From: JALORV01 sp963775635
GTDB taxonomy: Bacteria; Pseudomonadota; Gammaproteobacteria; Burkholderiales; Burkholderiaceae_F
NCBI GenBank assembly: GCA_963775635.1
Contig: CAVZJO010000010.1
Span: forward strand, 124,001 to 188,000
Direction: 5' to 3'
Length of the DNA: 64,000 bases
The notes below the pieces were generated by a model. That model saw only the letters and a list, made by a program, of their open reading frames with translations. It was not told where the DNA came from and did no database searches. Below, piece by piece: positions 16,284 through 25,518 of this stretch (position 1 is the stretch's first letter; each line of letters starts with the position of its first letter). A program made the translations under genes and the position numbers.

Positions 16284-18266
16284 TCACAGGGTGACCTTCA
16301 ACTGCTCGAGGATCGCCGGGTTCTCCAGTGTCGACACATCCTGTGTGATCTCCTCACCCTTGGCGATCGAGCGCAAAAGGCGGCGCATGATCTTTCCGGA
16401 GCGTGTCTTCGGCAGGTTGTCGCCAAAACGTATGTCCTTGGGCTTGGCGATCGGCCCGATCTCCTTGCCGACCCAGTCGCGCAGCTCCTTGGCGATCTTT
16501 TGCGCCTCGTCCCCGCTCGGCCTGGTCCGTTTGAGCACCACGAAAGCAGAGATCGCCTCACCCGTCATATCGTCGGGGCGACCGACAACGGCGGCTTCGG
16601 CGACGATCGGATTGGCGACCAGAGCCGACTCGATTTCCATCGTGCCCATCCGGTGGCCCGAGACGTTAAGCACGTCGTCGATGCGACCCACGATCTTGAA
16701 GTAACCGGTTTCCTTGTCTCGGATTGAACCGTCGCCGGCTAAGTACAGCTTGCCGCCGAGTTCCTCCGGGTAATACGACTTCTTGTACCGGTCCGGATCG
16801 CCCCAGATGGTCCGGATCATCGCGGGCCAGGGGCGCTTGATGACCAGCAGACCGCCCTGCCCGTTCGGCACGTCGTGTCCGGTCTCGTCGACGATCGCGG
16901 CCATGATCCCCGGCAGCGGCAGCGTGCATGAGCCGGGCACGGTCGGCGTGACGCCCGGTAGCGGCGTAATCAGATGGCCGCCGGTTTCAGTCTGCCACCA
17001 GGTATCGACGATCGGGCAGCGGCCACCGCCGACGTTGGTGTGGTACCACATCCAGGCTTCCGGATTGATCGGCTCGCCGACCGTGCCAAGGATGCGCAGA
17101 CCCGACAGGTTGTACTTGGTCGGGTGGGTGGCAGGATTTCCTTCGTTGGCTTTGATGAGCGATCGGATCGCGGTTGGCGCGGTGTAGAAGACGCTGACCT
17201 TGTGGTCCTGGATCATTTTCCAGAAGCGCCCGGCATCGGGATAGGTTGGAACACCCTCGAACATGATCTCGGTCGCGCCGACCGCCAGCGGGCCGTAGGT
17301 GATGTAGGTGTGTCCGGTTACCCAGCCGACGTCGGCGGTGCACCAAAACACGTCGCTCGGCTTGTAATCGAATGTCCACTCCATCGTGAGCACGGCCCAC
17401 AGCAGGTAGCCGCCGGTGGAGTGCTGCACACCCTTCGGCTTGCCTGTCGAACCCGACGTGTACAGGATGAACAGCGGATGCTCGGCATTCACCCAGGTCG
17501 GTTCGCAGGTTTCAGGCTGTCCCTTGACGACCTCATCCCACCACTTGTCACGTGGCGCCTGCATCGGCACGTTGCTGCCCGTGCGTCGATACACGATCAC
17601 GTTGCGGACGCCTTCGCAGCCGCCCATCGCGAAGGCTTCGTCCACCACCGGCTTGAGCGGAATCTCCTTGCCGCCGCGGAACTGGCCATCGGCGGTGATC
17701 ACCTCGGTGGCGCCGGCGTCGATGATCCGTTCCTGCAGGCTCTTGGCGGAGAAGCCGCCAAAGACGACTGAGTGCGTCGCCCCGATGCGCGCGCAGGCCT
17801 GCATCGCGACGACAACCTGGATCGACATCGGCATGTAGATCAGGACGCGGTCGCTTTTCTCGATGCCGTGGTGCTTCAGTGCATTCGCGAGCTTGCAGAC
17901 TTCCTTGTGCAGATCGCGGTAGGTGATCTTCGTGACTTTGCCATCGTCAGCCTCGAAGATGATCGCGACCTTGTCGGCGTTGCCGTTGGTCAGGTTGCGA
18001 TCGAGGCAGTTGTATGAGGCGTTGAGTTCACCGTCGGAGAACCACTGGTAGAAGGGCGCTTTTGACTCGTCGAGGACCTTGGTAAACGGTTTGTGCCAGC
18101 TGAGGTGTTGGCGCGCCAACCTGCCCCAGAATCCGGTGAAGTCCTTCTCCGCCTCGGCGTACAGCGCGTTGTACGCGTCCATGCCGGATACATTGGCCTG
18201 CTTGATGAACTCCGCGCTCGGCGGAAAGACTCGCGACTCCTGCAGAACTGACTCGATGTTTCCCAT
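16284..18266 (-). CDS. acs: Acetyl-CoA synthetase (AMP-forming)
   Basis: A 660-residue cytosolic enzyme that activates acetate with ATP and CoA through acetyl-AMP. The ATP/AMP signature YTSGSTGKPKGVQHSTGGY is at about residue 267, the hinge region reads YLAGDGSIRDKETGYFKIVG and RIDDVLNVSGHRMGTMEIES, and the C-terminal PKTRSGKIMRRLLRSIAKG near residue 618 carries the lysine that is acetylated in Salmonella Acs. The length is normal. Downstream on the same strand come the small membrane protein, TPR protein and symporter pair, giving an acetate uptake-and-activation cluster. Confidence 0.97.
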   Translation of the reverse strand: MGNIESVLQESRVFPPSAEFIKQANVSGMDAYNALYAEAEKDFTGFWGRLARQHLSWHKPFTKVLDESKAPFYQWFSDGELNASYNCLDRNLTNGNADKVAIIFEADDGKVTKITYRDLHKEVCKLANALKHHGIEKSDRVLIYMPMSIQVVVAMQACARIGATHSVVFGGFSAKSLQERIIDAGATEVITADGQFRGGKEIPLKPVVDEAFAMGGCEGVRNVIVYRRTGSNVPMQAPRDKWWDEVVKGQPETCEPTWVNAEHPLFILYTSGSTGKPKGVQHSTGGYLLWAVLTMEWTFDYKPSDVFWCTADVGWVTGHTYITYGPLAVGATEIMFEGVPTYPDAGRFWKMIQDHKVSVFYTAPTAIRSLIKANEGNPATHPTKYNLSGLRILGTVGEPINPEAWMWYHTNVGGGRCPIVDTWWQTETGGHLITPLPGVTPTVPGSCTLPLPGIMAAIVDETGHDVPNGQGGLLVIKRPWPAMIRTIWGDPDRYKKSYYPEELGGKLYLAGDGSIRDKETGYFKIVGRIDDVLNVSGHRMGTMEIESALVANPIVAEAAVVGRPDDMTGEAISAFVVLKRTRPSGDEAQKIAKELRDWVGKEIGPIAKPKDIRFGDNLPKTRSGKIMRRLLRSIAKGEEITQDVSTLENPAILEQLKVTL

Positions 18267-18430
18267 GACTCACGTCTCCGCGGCGCGTGTTCTGTTGTTC
18301 TAGTTTTGTTCAGCACGATTACCCGCGCGGACGGTAGGTAGCGGCGCTTACAGGACCCTGACAACAGGCCACCAACTTGTGCTGCAACGCAGAAAGGGCG
18401 CAGGCAGCCAAGGCAACCTGGGCAAATGGC

Positions 18431-18455
18431 AAAATAAAAGGGCCCTGACGGGCCC
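18431..18455 (-). terminator. Rho-independent terminator
   Basis: On the minus strand GGGCCC-GTCA-GGGCCC is followed by TTTTATTTT. It is oriented to end transcription arriving from the DUF4038 gene, or from tRNA-Ser before any insertion, ahead of acs. Confidence 0.8.
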
Positions 18456-18459
18456 TCGT

Positions 18460-18473
18460 TGGCGGAGAGGGTG
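18460..18473. repeat. 14-bp copy of the tRNA-Ser(CGA) 3' end (possible attachment-site half)
   Basis: TGGCGGAGAGGGTG is identical to 20348-20361, the CCA end and acceptor/T-stem boundary of tRNA-Ser(CGA), in the same orientation. The two copies bound a 1.9-kb segment that contains the DUF4038 gene. Such short tRNA 3'-end duplications are typical of integration sites, but no integrase is found between them. Confidence 0.5.
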
Positions 18474-18594
18474 ACTGTCAAGCCCCGCGCCGTTGTTCGC
18501 TTTTGCAGCTGACTGTATCAAACGTCACCACCAAACTCGCACACGGTAACGGACGATCGCTGCACTTGCTGGCAGCCGTCACTGTTCCTAGCGG

Positions 18595-20085
18595 TCATCC
18601 CGCATCCAACACGAGAAGCCGCTCCCCTGGTGCGGTGAAGGCTTGCGTGCCTGTATTTTGGAACGGCGACCCGCTAATCGTGGCATAGACACCTGTCGTG
18701 GTGTCATACCAACGGGCTCGCACGCTAGACGGCGAAAGTGCGCCCATGTTGACCGTGAAGTTGGCGCCCGGTGTCCAGACGAGTGCAAAGGTACCGTCGC
18801 TGCCACGCGCCGGACATATTCGTGACGTTCCACTTCCCAAGCCAGTTGTGACGAGGCTTGCGTCCGTCTTGGGTTCGAGCGTCCACCATGGGTAGGCTAG
18901 GAAAAGCGATCTCACGTGCACGAGTTGCTGGGTCGCAATTGTGTTCAGTGCGGTGCTCAATGCGTTAGCCGGGCCGCTCCCGCCATTGGCCTGCGGCTCT
19001 CCGAAGCCCCAGATCGGGTTGTTTCCGAACATGTGACCGCATGCACCGGACAAGATGCTGGTGTACGCCTGCCGCCGACAATCGGCCGCAGATGCGGACT
19101 CGCCGTCGTAGTAACCCTCTATCAAGAAGAAGGGCATCGGGCCTAGGCTTGCGTACTCCGATGATGCGAAGGTGTGTTCCACCCCGTTTGTATAGATGTT
19201 GTTGAGGTTGAAGCCGCTGAAGGACGACCATATGCTGTACGCGGACTGTGTTCTGGCGCCGTGGGCAGTAACGATCGCGGCTGGGTTGACGGAACGAATG
19301 CCGGTCACGATGTTCCATTGTTTCGCGAGTAGTCCCGCATGGTTCTGGCCGTCGTAATCGCCTCCGAGACACCAGATGATTCCCGCGCTGGCGTAACGAT
19401 TCGCCAGCCAGGCTCCATAGCTGGCGAGATCGGTTGCCGATTCCGCCTGAAGTTCCGCTGTCCACCCTTCTTGGCCACCTCCAAAGCCTAGGTAGGCAGG
19501 ATTAATGATGCAGACGATCCCTCGCGCGTTTGCTTCACTGACGATGTAGTCGATGACCTGCCAATAGTCAGCGACACGAGAGGCGAAGTCGCTGTACGGG
19601 TTGAAGGGGAGGCTGCCAGTGGCGTTCAGCCATGGGGGCGACTGGCTGCTGAAATGGTGCTCGATAGCGTTGAAGAGAATCGCATTGATCCCCTTGCTCT
19701 GCCGATCGTTCAAGTAGGTGGTTATCTGACTGTTGTTCAATTGAACCGCGATTGACCATGGCGTATCGCCGTGTAGCAAGAAAGGACTGCCCGAGTTCGT
19801 AACCAGGTAACGACGACTTTGGTGGATCGTTAGTGGCCAAAGGCCGGAAGGTGGTGGCGGCGTCGGGGCCGGTGCAGGCGCGGGCACAGGTGCCGGTACC
19901 GGCGCGGGTGCCGGCGCGGGCGCGGGTGCCGGTGCGGGCAAAGGCGCGGGTGCGGATGCGGGTTCTGGTCCAGCGCTGCCTCCACACGCCGAAAGCGTCA
20001 AGGAACCAACCGAGGCACTGGCAGCCGTCAGGAATCGGCGGCGGGTGAATGGTCGTGTTCGACCGTCGGATGTAGTCGTCGCCAT
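18595..20085 (-). CDS. DUF4038-type glycosidase-like Tat lipoprotein
   Basis: This exported protein has about 496 residues. A twin-arginine signal (TRRRFLTAASASVGSLTLSA) ends in a lipobox-like LSAC. A long Pro/Ala linker follows (about residues 40-75), encoded by GC-rich short repeats. The main domain matches the DUF4038 / apiosidase-like barrel pattern: FLLHGDTPWSIAVQLN, YLNDRQSKGINAILFNAI, VDYIVSEANARGIVCIINPAYLG in spirit, YGAWLANRYASAGIIWCLGG, and MPFFLIEGYYDGE with an acidic residue after a strand. Polysaccharide cleavage is a family-level guess. The start at 20085 opens a proper Tat signal. Its lower GC and tRNA-flanked position suggest transfer. Confidence 0.78.
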   Translation of the reverse strand: MATTTSDGRTRPFTRRRFLTAASASVGSLTLSACGGSAGPEPASAPAPLPAPAPAPAPAPAPVPAPVPAPAPAPTPPPPSGLWPLTIHQSRRYLVTNSGSPFLLHGDTPWSIAVQLNNSQITTYLNDRQSKGINAILFNAIEHHFSSQSPPWLNATGSLPFNPYSDFASRVADYWQVIDYIVSEANARGIVCIINPAYLGFGGGQEGWTAELQAESATDLASYGAWLANRYASAGIIWCLGGDYDGQNHAGLLAKQWNIVTGIRSVNPAAIVTAHGARTQSAYSIWSSFSGFNLNNIYTNGVEHTFASSEYASLGPMPFFLIEGYYDGESASAADCRRQAYTSILSGACGHMFGNNPIWGFGEPQANGGSGPANALSTALNTIATQQLVHVRSLFLAYPWWTLEPKTDASLVTTGLGSGTSRICPARGSDGTFALVWTPGANFTVNMGALSPSSVRARWYDTTTGVYATISGSPFQNTGTQAFTAPGERLLVLDAG

Positions 20086-20346
20086 GTCCGCAAACGGGAA
20101 GGTCGCAATCAGCTGATAGCGGGCTCGATGGCGGTCAACATAGCGCCGCACTTGCGCGCGGGGAACGTCCGCTTATCGGTCAAGTCCGCACGAGGCGCAA
20201 ACGGCGGCTTCTTGGCCGGATTCAGCCAACTCCGTCAAACGGCAAAGGGTCTACAACAGGCGCAATCGCAGTCCGCCGGGCGGCAACTAGCTTGCCCACA
20301 GGCATACCGCAAGACACCTCGCAGCGCCGATTTGGATCGCGTGCTA

Positions 20347-20438
<92 letters not shown>

Positions 20439-20460
20439 CGGTCGCTAAAGTGAGCCGCGG

Positions 20461-20466
20461 ATTATA
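20461..20466 (-). promoter_or_regulatory. Consensus -10 box of tRNA-Ser(CGA)
   Basis: A perfect TATAAT on the minus strand lies between the serS stop and the tRNA, 22 bp upstream of the tRNA. It matches the arrangement at the other tRNA-Ser gene. The -35 box is not clear. Confidence 0.5.
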
Positions 20467-20480
20467 TCTGCGCGGTCGTG

Positions 20481-21769
<1,289 letters not shown>

Positions 21770-22035
21770 GGCGGTTCCTGTGATCCTGCCGGCGATGCCG
21801 GCACTGCGATGGAATGGATGGCCGCAGGCGCGGCCGGTGAACTGTTCAGCCGCGAGAGCGGCGACTGCAGCGGCGGGATCGACTGAGTTCGAGGAGGCGC
21901 TTACGCATGGGCGGCATTCTCGCCGAGCCACTGAACGCGCGCAACCGAGCACGCGCTGCGGAGACCACGGCGCGCGGATACGCGGAGGCGACGTTCGATG
22001 CTGACGTTGCAGTTGACGCAGCGGGGCCTGACGGG

Positions 22036-23355
22036 CTAGGAACTGTCCTCGCGCTTGTGTCCGGCATCGAGTGCACGCAACTGCGCCATGCGTTCGCGAA
22101 TGCGCGCCTCGATGCCGCGGTCAGTCGGCTGGTAGAAGCGTGGCGGATCGATGCCATCGGGAAAGTAGCGTTCGCCGGCGGCGAATGCCTCCGCTTCGTC
22201 GTGCGCGTAGCGGTAGCCGCTGCCATAGCCGAGGTCCTTCATCAGCCGCGTCGGCGCATTGCGCAGGCGCATCGGTACCGGGCGCGACCCATCACCCTGC
22301 ACGAATGCGCGCGCAGCGCCGAAGGCGGTGTACACGGCGTTCGACTTGGGCGCCACCGCCAGATAGACGACGGCCTGGGCAATGGCCAGTTCTCCTTCGG
22401 GCGACCCCAGCCGCTCGTACGTCTCGGCAGCAGACAGCGCAACCTCCAGCCCGCGCGGATCAGCCAGGCCGATATCCTCGACCGCCATGCGCACGATCCG
22501 GCGCGCGATATAGCGCGGGTCGGCACCGCCATCGAGCATGCGCGTCATCCAGTACAGCGATGCGTCGGGATCGGAACCACGGACCGACTTGTGCAGCGCT
22601 GAGATCTGGTCGTAGAAGTTCTCGCCGCCCTTGTCGAACCGGCGCAGCGTCGCCGGCAGCGCGGCGCGCAGAAAATCCGCGTCGATCGTCCGCAGATCCT
22701 TGTTAGCAGCGGCGCTGGCAGTAACCTCCAGTGCATTCAGCAGGCGTCGCGCATCGCCGTCCGCCAGATCGATCAGCATCCGGCGCGCAGCGGGTTCGAC
22801 CGCGAGACCAGCGAGAGGCCCGTCGGTGGCGCGCGTGATCAGCGTATCCAGCTCTTCGGCGGCCAGCGGCTCCAGCACGTACACCGCCGCGCGCGACAAT
22901 AGCGCGCCGACCACCTCGAACGACGGGTTCTCGGTGGTCGCGCCGACAAAGACGAACAGCCCCGATTCCACGTGCGGGAGGAATGCATCCTGCTGCGCCT
23001 TGTTGAAGCGATGGACCTCGTCGACGAACACGACCGTCGCTTTCCCGCTGCGGACGCGATTCGCCTGCGCCCGGTCGACCGCATCGCGGATGTCCTTGAC
23101 TCCACCGAGGACCGCGGAAATCGCGACGAAATCCAGTTCGAACGCATCGGCCATTAGCCGCGCCAGCGTCGTCTTGCCGGTGCCCGGCGGACCCCACAGG
23201 ATCATCGAATGCGGCCGGCCCGATTCGAACGCCACCCGCAGCGGCTTGCCCGGGCCCAGCAGGTGCGACTGGCCGACGACCTCGTCGATCGTGCGCGGAC
23301 GCATCCGCTCGGCGAGCGGCGCATTGACGGCTTCGGTGGTGAAAAGATCCTGCAT
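22036..23355 (-). CDS. rarA: Replication-associated recombination protein A (MgsA AAA+ ATPase)
   Basis: A 439-residue AAA+ ATPase related to clamp-loader subunits that acts at stalled replication forks. It has N-terminal PLAERMRPRTIDEVVGQSHL, Walker A WGPPGTGKTTLARLMA (about residue 55), Walker B VVFVDEVHRFNKAQQDAFLP, sensor ATTENPSFEVVGALLSRA, and the C-terminal MgsA domain (SALHKSVRGSDPDASLYWMT, RRIVRMAVEDIGLADPRGLE). It lies in the conserved lolA-rarA-serS neighbourhood, 266 bp upstream of serS on the same strand. Confidence 0.95.
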   Translation of the reverse strand: MQDLFTTEAVNAPLAERMRPRTIDEVVGQSHLLGPGKPLRVAFESGRPHSMILWGPPGTGKTTLARLMADAFELDFVAISAVLGGVKDIRDAVDRAQANRVRSGKATVVFVDEVHRFNKAQQDAFLPHVESGLFVFVGATTENPSFEVVGALLSRAAVYVLEPLAAEELDTLITRATDGPLAGLAVEPAARRMLIDLADGDARRLLNALEVTASAAANKDLRTIDADFLRAALPATLRRFDKGGENFYDQISALHKSVRGSDPDASLYWMTRMLDGGADPRYIARRIVRMAVEDIGLADPRGLEVALSAAETYERLGSPEGELAIAQAVVYLAVAPKSNAVYTAFGAARAFVQGDGSRPVPMRLRNAPTRLMKDLGYGSGYRYAHDEAEAFAAGERYFPDGIDPPRFYQPTDRGIEARIRERMAQLRALDAGHKREDSS

Positions 23356-23429
23356 GATGAAGACAGGCTAGCATCGCGCCCGACGCCCGGCGAATCAGCC
23401 TGCGGGTCAGCTAAACGGAGAATCTGACG

Positions 23430-23855
23430 ATGCGAAAGTTGGTGATGCTTGTGCTGCTTGCAAGCCCGCTCGCCTGGGCGCAGGACGCCACGGTGACCAA
23501 GGCTGCGGCCGAGAAAGGCGCGGTCAAGACCGAGTCGGGCATGGTGTACCGCTCTCTGAAGGACGGTACCGGCGCCAGTCCCAAGGAAACCGACGTGGTG
23601 CGCGTGCATTACCAGGGCACGCTGCCCGACGGAACGGAGTTCGACAGTTCGCTCAAGCGCGGACAGCCGGCGGAGTTTCCGCTGAACCGGGTGATCAAGT
23701 GCTGGACCGAAGGTGTGCAGAAGATGAAGGTCGGCGGCAAGGCGAAGCTCACCTGCCCGGCCAACGTCGCCTACGGCGAGCGCGGCACGCCCGGCGGCCC
23801 GATCCCGCCGAATGCAACTCTGATCTTCGAAGTCGAGTTGCTAGCCATCAAGTAG
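23430..23855 (+). CDS. FKBP-type peptidyl-prolyl cis-trans isomerase, exported
   Basis: This 141-residue protein has a signal peptide (MRKLVMLVLLASPLAWAQDA, cleavage after WAQ or AWA) followed by one FKBP domain. Visible features are VVRVHYQGTLPDGTEFDSS, the FPLNRVIKCWTEGVQKMKVG loop with the active-site Trp, and AYGERGTPGGPIPPNATLIF with the final strand EVELLAIK. It is expected to speed proline isomerisation of periplasmic proteins. It is divergent from rarA and is followed by the CDF transporter gene. Confidence 0.93.
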   Translation: MRKLVMLVLLASPLAWAQDATVTKAAAEKGAVKTESGMVYRSLKDGTGASPKETDVVRVHYQGTLPDGTEFDSSLKRGQPAEFPLNRVIKCWTEGVQKMKVGGKAKLTCPANVAYGERGTPGGPIPPNATLIFEVELLAIK

Positions 23856-23907
23856 GTGCTTCGCGTGTACGCCGCCCGGAGGGTCGCATACGCGAGCGAC
23901 GCCACGC

Positions 23908-24840
23908 ATGGCCGCTGATTCCACCCGCGCAATCCTGTTTGCCCTCGGGGCAAACGCCGGCATTGCCGTGACCAAGTTCGGCGCGGCGGCCTATACGGGC
24001 TCAGGCGCGATGCTGGCGGAAGCGATCCACTCGGTCGCGGACACTGCGAATCAGCTGCTGCTGCTGCTCGGCATGAAACGGGCGCGGCGGGAACCGACCG
24101 AAGAGCACCCGCTGGGGTACCAGCGGGTGACCTACTTCTACGGAATGATGGTCGCGCTGCTGCTGTTCTTCGTCGGCGGGCTGTTCTCGATCTACGAAGG
24201 ATGGCACCGGTTGGCGCATCCGGAGCCGCTGCGCAACGCCATCGTCGCGCTGCTGGTGCTCGGCATCGCCATCGTGCTCGAATCGATCTCGCTATGGGGT
24301 GCGCTGCGCGAGATTCGCAAGGTGCAGGCCGGTCGCGCCTTCGTGCGGTGGTTCCGCGAAACCCGTCAGTCGGAGCTGATGGTGGTGGCCGGCGAGGACA
24401 TCGCGGCGCTCGGCGGACTGGTGTTCGCCTTCGTCGCCGTGCTGCTTGCGATGGCGACCGGCAACCCGCTGTTCGATGCGCTTGGGTCGATCGCCGTCGG
24501 TGTGCTGCTCGTCGTGGTGTCGGCGGCGATCACGCTGGAGATCAAGGGCATGATCGTCGGCGAATCGGCCGAGCCGGCGCTGCGTGCTGCGATCGAGTCG
24601 CATGTCAGCGCGCATCCCGACGTCAAGCGCGTGCTGAGCATCATTACTCTGCAGTGGGGCGAGCACGTCGTCGTCGCCGTTCGTGCCGAGATGGCCGCGT
24701 GCCCCGGCGCAGACGACCTGATCAGCGCGCTCCATCGCGCCGAGGCCTCGCTGCAGCAGGCGTTTCCGCAGGTGCGCTGGGTATTCTTCGAGCCGGAAAC
24801 AAACGCCGCGCACGTGCGACCCGAACAGTCGCGTCCATGA
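23908..24840 (+). CDS. Cation diffusion facilitator family transporter
   Basis: This 310-residue inner-membrane divalent-metal/proton antiporter belongs to the CDF family. Helices include AILFALGANAGIAVTKFGAA, MLAEAIHSVADTANQLLLLL (with the metal-site HSVAD motif, the usual HxxxD), YFYGMMVALLLFFVGGLFSI, AIVALLVLGIAIVLESISLW and the second site EDIAALGGLVFAFVAVLLA. A cytoplasmic C-terminal domain of about 90 residues follows (HPDVKRVLSIITLQWGEHVV). The second metal site reads with Glu-Asp where many members have His-Asp, so the ion specificity cannot be told. It converges with lolA, 6 bp apart. Confidence 0.9.
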   Translation: MAADSTRAILFALGANAGIAVTKFGAAAYTGSGAMLAEAIHSVADTANQLLLLLGMKRARREPTEEHPLGYQRVTYFYGMMVALLLFFVGGLFSIYEGWHRLAHPEPLRNAIVALLVLGIAIVLESISLWGALREIRKVQAGRAFVRWFRETRQSELMVVAGEDIAALGGLVFAFVAVLLAMATGNPLFDALGSIAVGVLLVVVSAAITLEIKGMIVGESAEPALRAAIESHVSAHPDVKRVLSIITLQWGEHVVVAVRAEMAACPGADDLISALHRAEASLQQAFPQVRWVFFEPETNAAHVRPEQSRP

Positions 24841-24846
24841 GCGATG

Positions 24847-25518
24847 CTACTCAGTCAGTACGTCCGCCCCCTTGGGCGGCGTGAAGCGGAACGCCTCGCC
24901 ATCGAGTTTCGGATTGCGTTGGACGTTGCTGAAGGTGAGGTGCGTGGTCTGGCCAAAGCTGTCGACCAGCAGCATCGCGCCTGGCAGGCCGCTGCGGAAT
25001 CCGATCTCGATGCGCGCGAACGGAGTGTCCTTCGCGCGTGGCTTGGCGCTGATCCACTCGAGGCCGTCACGCGCGCCAGCCTCGCTGACGTCGAATTCGC
25101 GCTCGAAATCATTGGAGCCGAACAGGATTGAAGCGGGACTCGACGGCAGCGCCGACTGCAGCTTGCGGATGGTCACCTGGTTGAGGTCGCGGTCGTACAT
25201 CGTCAGCTGCTGGCCGTCGGCGACGATCAGCTGCTCGTACGGCTTGTCGTAGATCCAGCGGAACTTGCCGGGGCGCTGGAATACGAAACGACCTCTGGAC
25301 TCCTGAGCGGCTGCGCCAGAGCGGGTGACGCGCTGAACGAAGTCGCCGCGCGCGCTGGCGGTCTGCGTCAGGAAATTGCGTAACTGATCGACGGCGGCGG
25401 CGTGCGCCGGTGCCGCGACGAAGATCGCGCTGGCGACCCATGCGGCGAGCGCGCCGACTGCGCCCTGAAGCAAGCGCTCAGACGTCGCGCGCGGGCACCA
25501 GGATTTCGCGGTTGCCAT
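24847..25518 (-). CDS. lolA: Outer-membrane lipoprotein carrier protein LolA
   Basis: A periplasmic chaperone that carries lipoproteins from the LolCDE complex to LolB. The mature part starts near AAVDQLRNFLTQTASARGDF and keeps the family pattern: GRFVFQRPGKFRWIYDKPYE, LIVADGQQLTMYDRDLNQVT, then the final strands (LTFSNVQRNPKLDGEAFRFT). A signal peptide (GALAAWVASAIFVAAPAHA) is present. The start is uncertain: ATG at 25518 overlaps the end of ftsK by 41 bp and gives a long basic n-region, while a TTG at 25473 just after the ftsK stop would give a normal signal peptide. It is coupled to ftsK, as in many betaproteobacteria. Confidence 0.9.
   Translation of the reverse strand: MATAKSWCPRATSERLLQGAVGALAAWVASAIFVAAPAHAAAVDQLRNFLTQTASARGDFVQRVTRSGAAAQESRGRFVFQRPGKFRWIYDKPYEQLIVADGQQLTMYDRDLNQVTIRKLQSALPSSPASILFGSNDFEREFDVSEAGARDGLEWISAKPRAKDTPFARIEIGFRSGLPGAMLLVDSFGQTTHLTFSNVQRNPKLDGEAFRFTPPKGADVLTE

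Larger units (their letters stand above)
18267..18594. other. Intergenic region upstream of acs
   Basis: No gene is seen in this 328-bp stretch. It contains the acs promoter region, a minus-strand terminator (18431-18455) and a 14-bp partial copy of the tRNA-Ser 3' end (18460-18473). No clear sigma-54 or cAMP-receptor site could be made out by eye. Confidence 0.5.

Noticed and set aside
19850..19975. Short GC-rich tandem repeats resembling a repeat array
   Set aside because: They encode the Pro/Ala linker of the DUF4038 lipoprotein; unit length and spacing do not fit CRISPR or a regulatory array.
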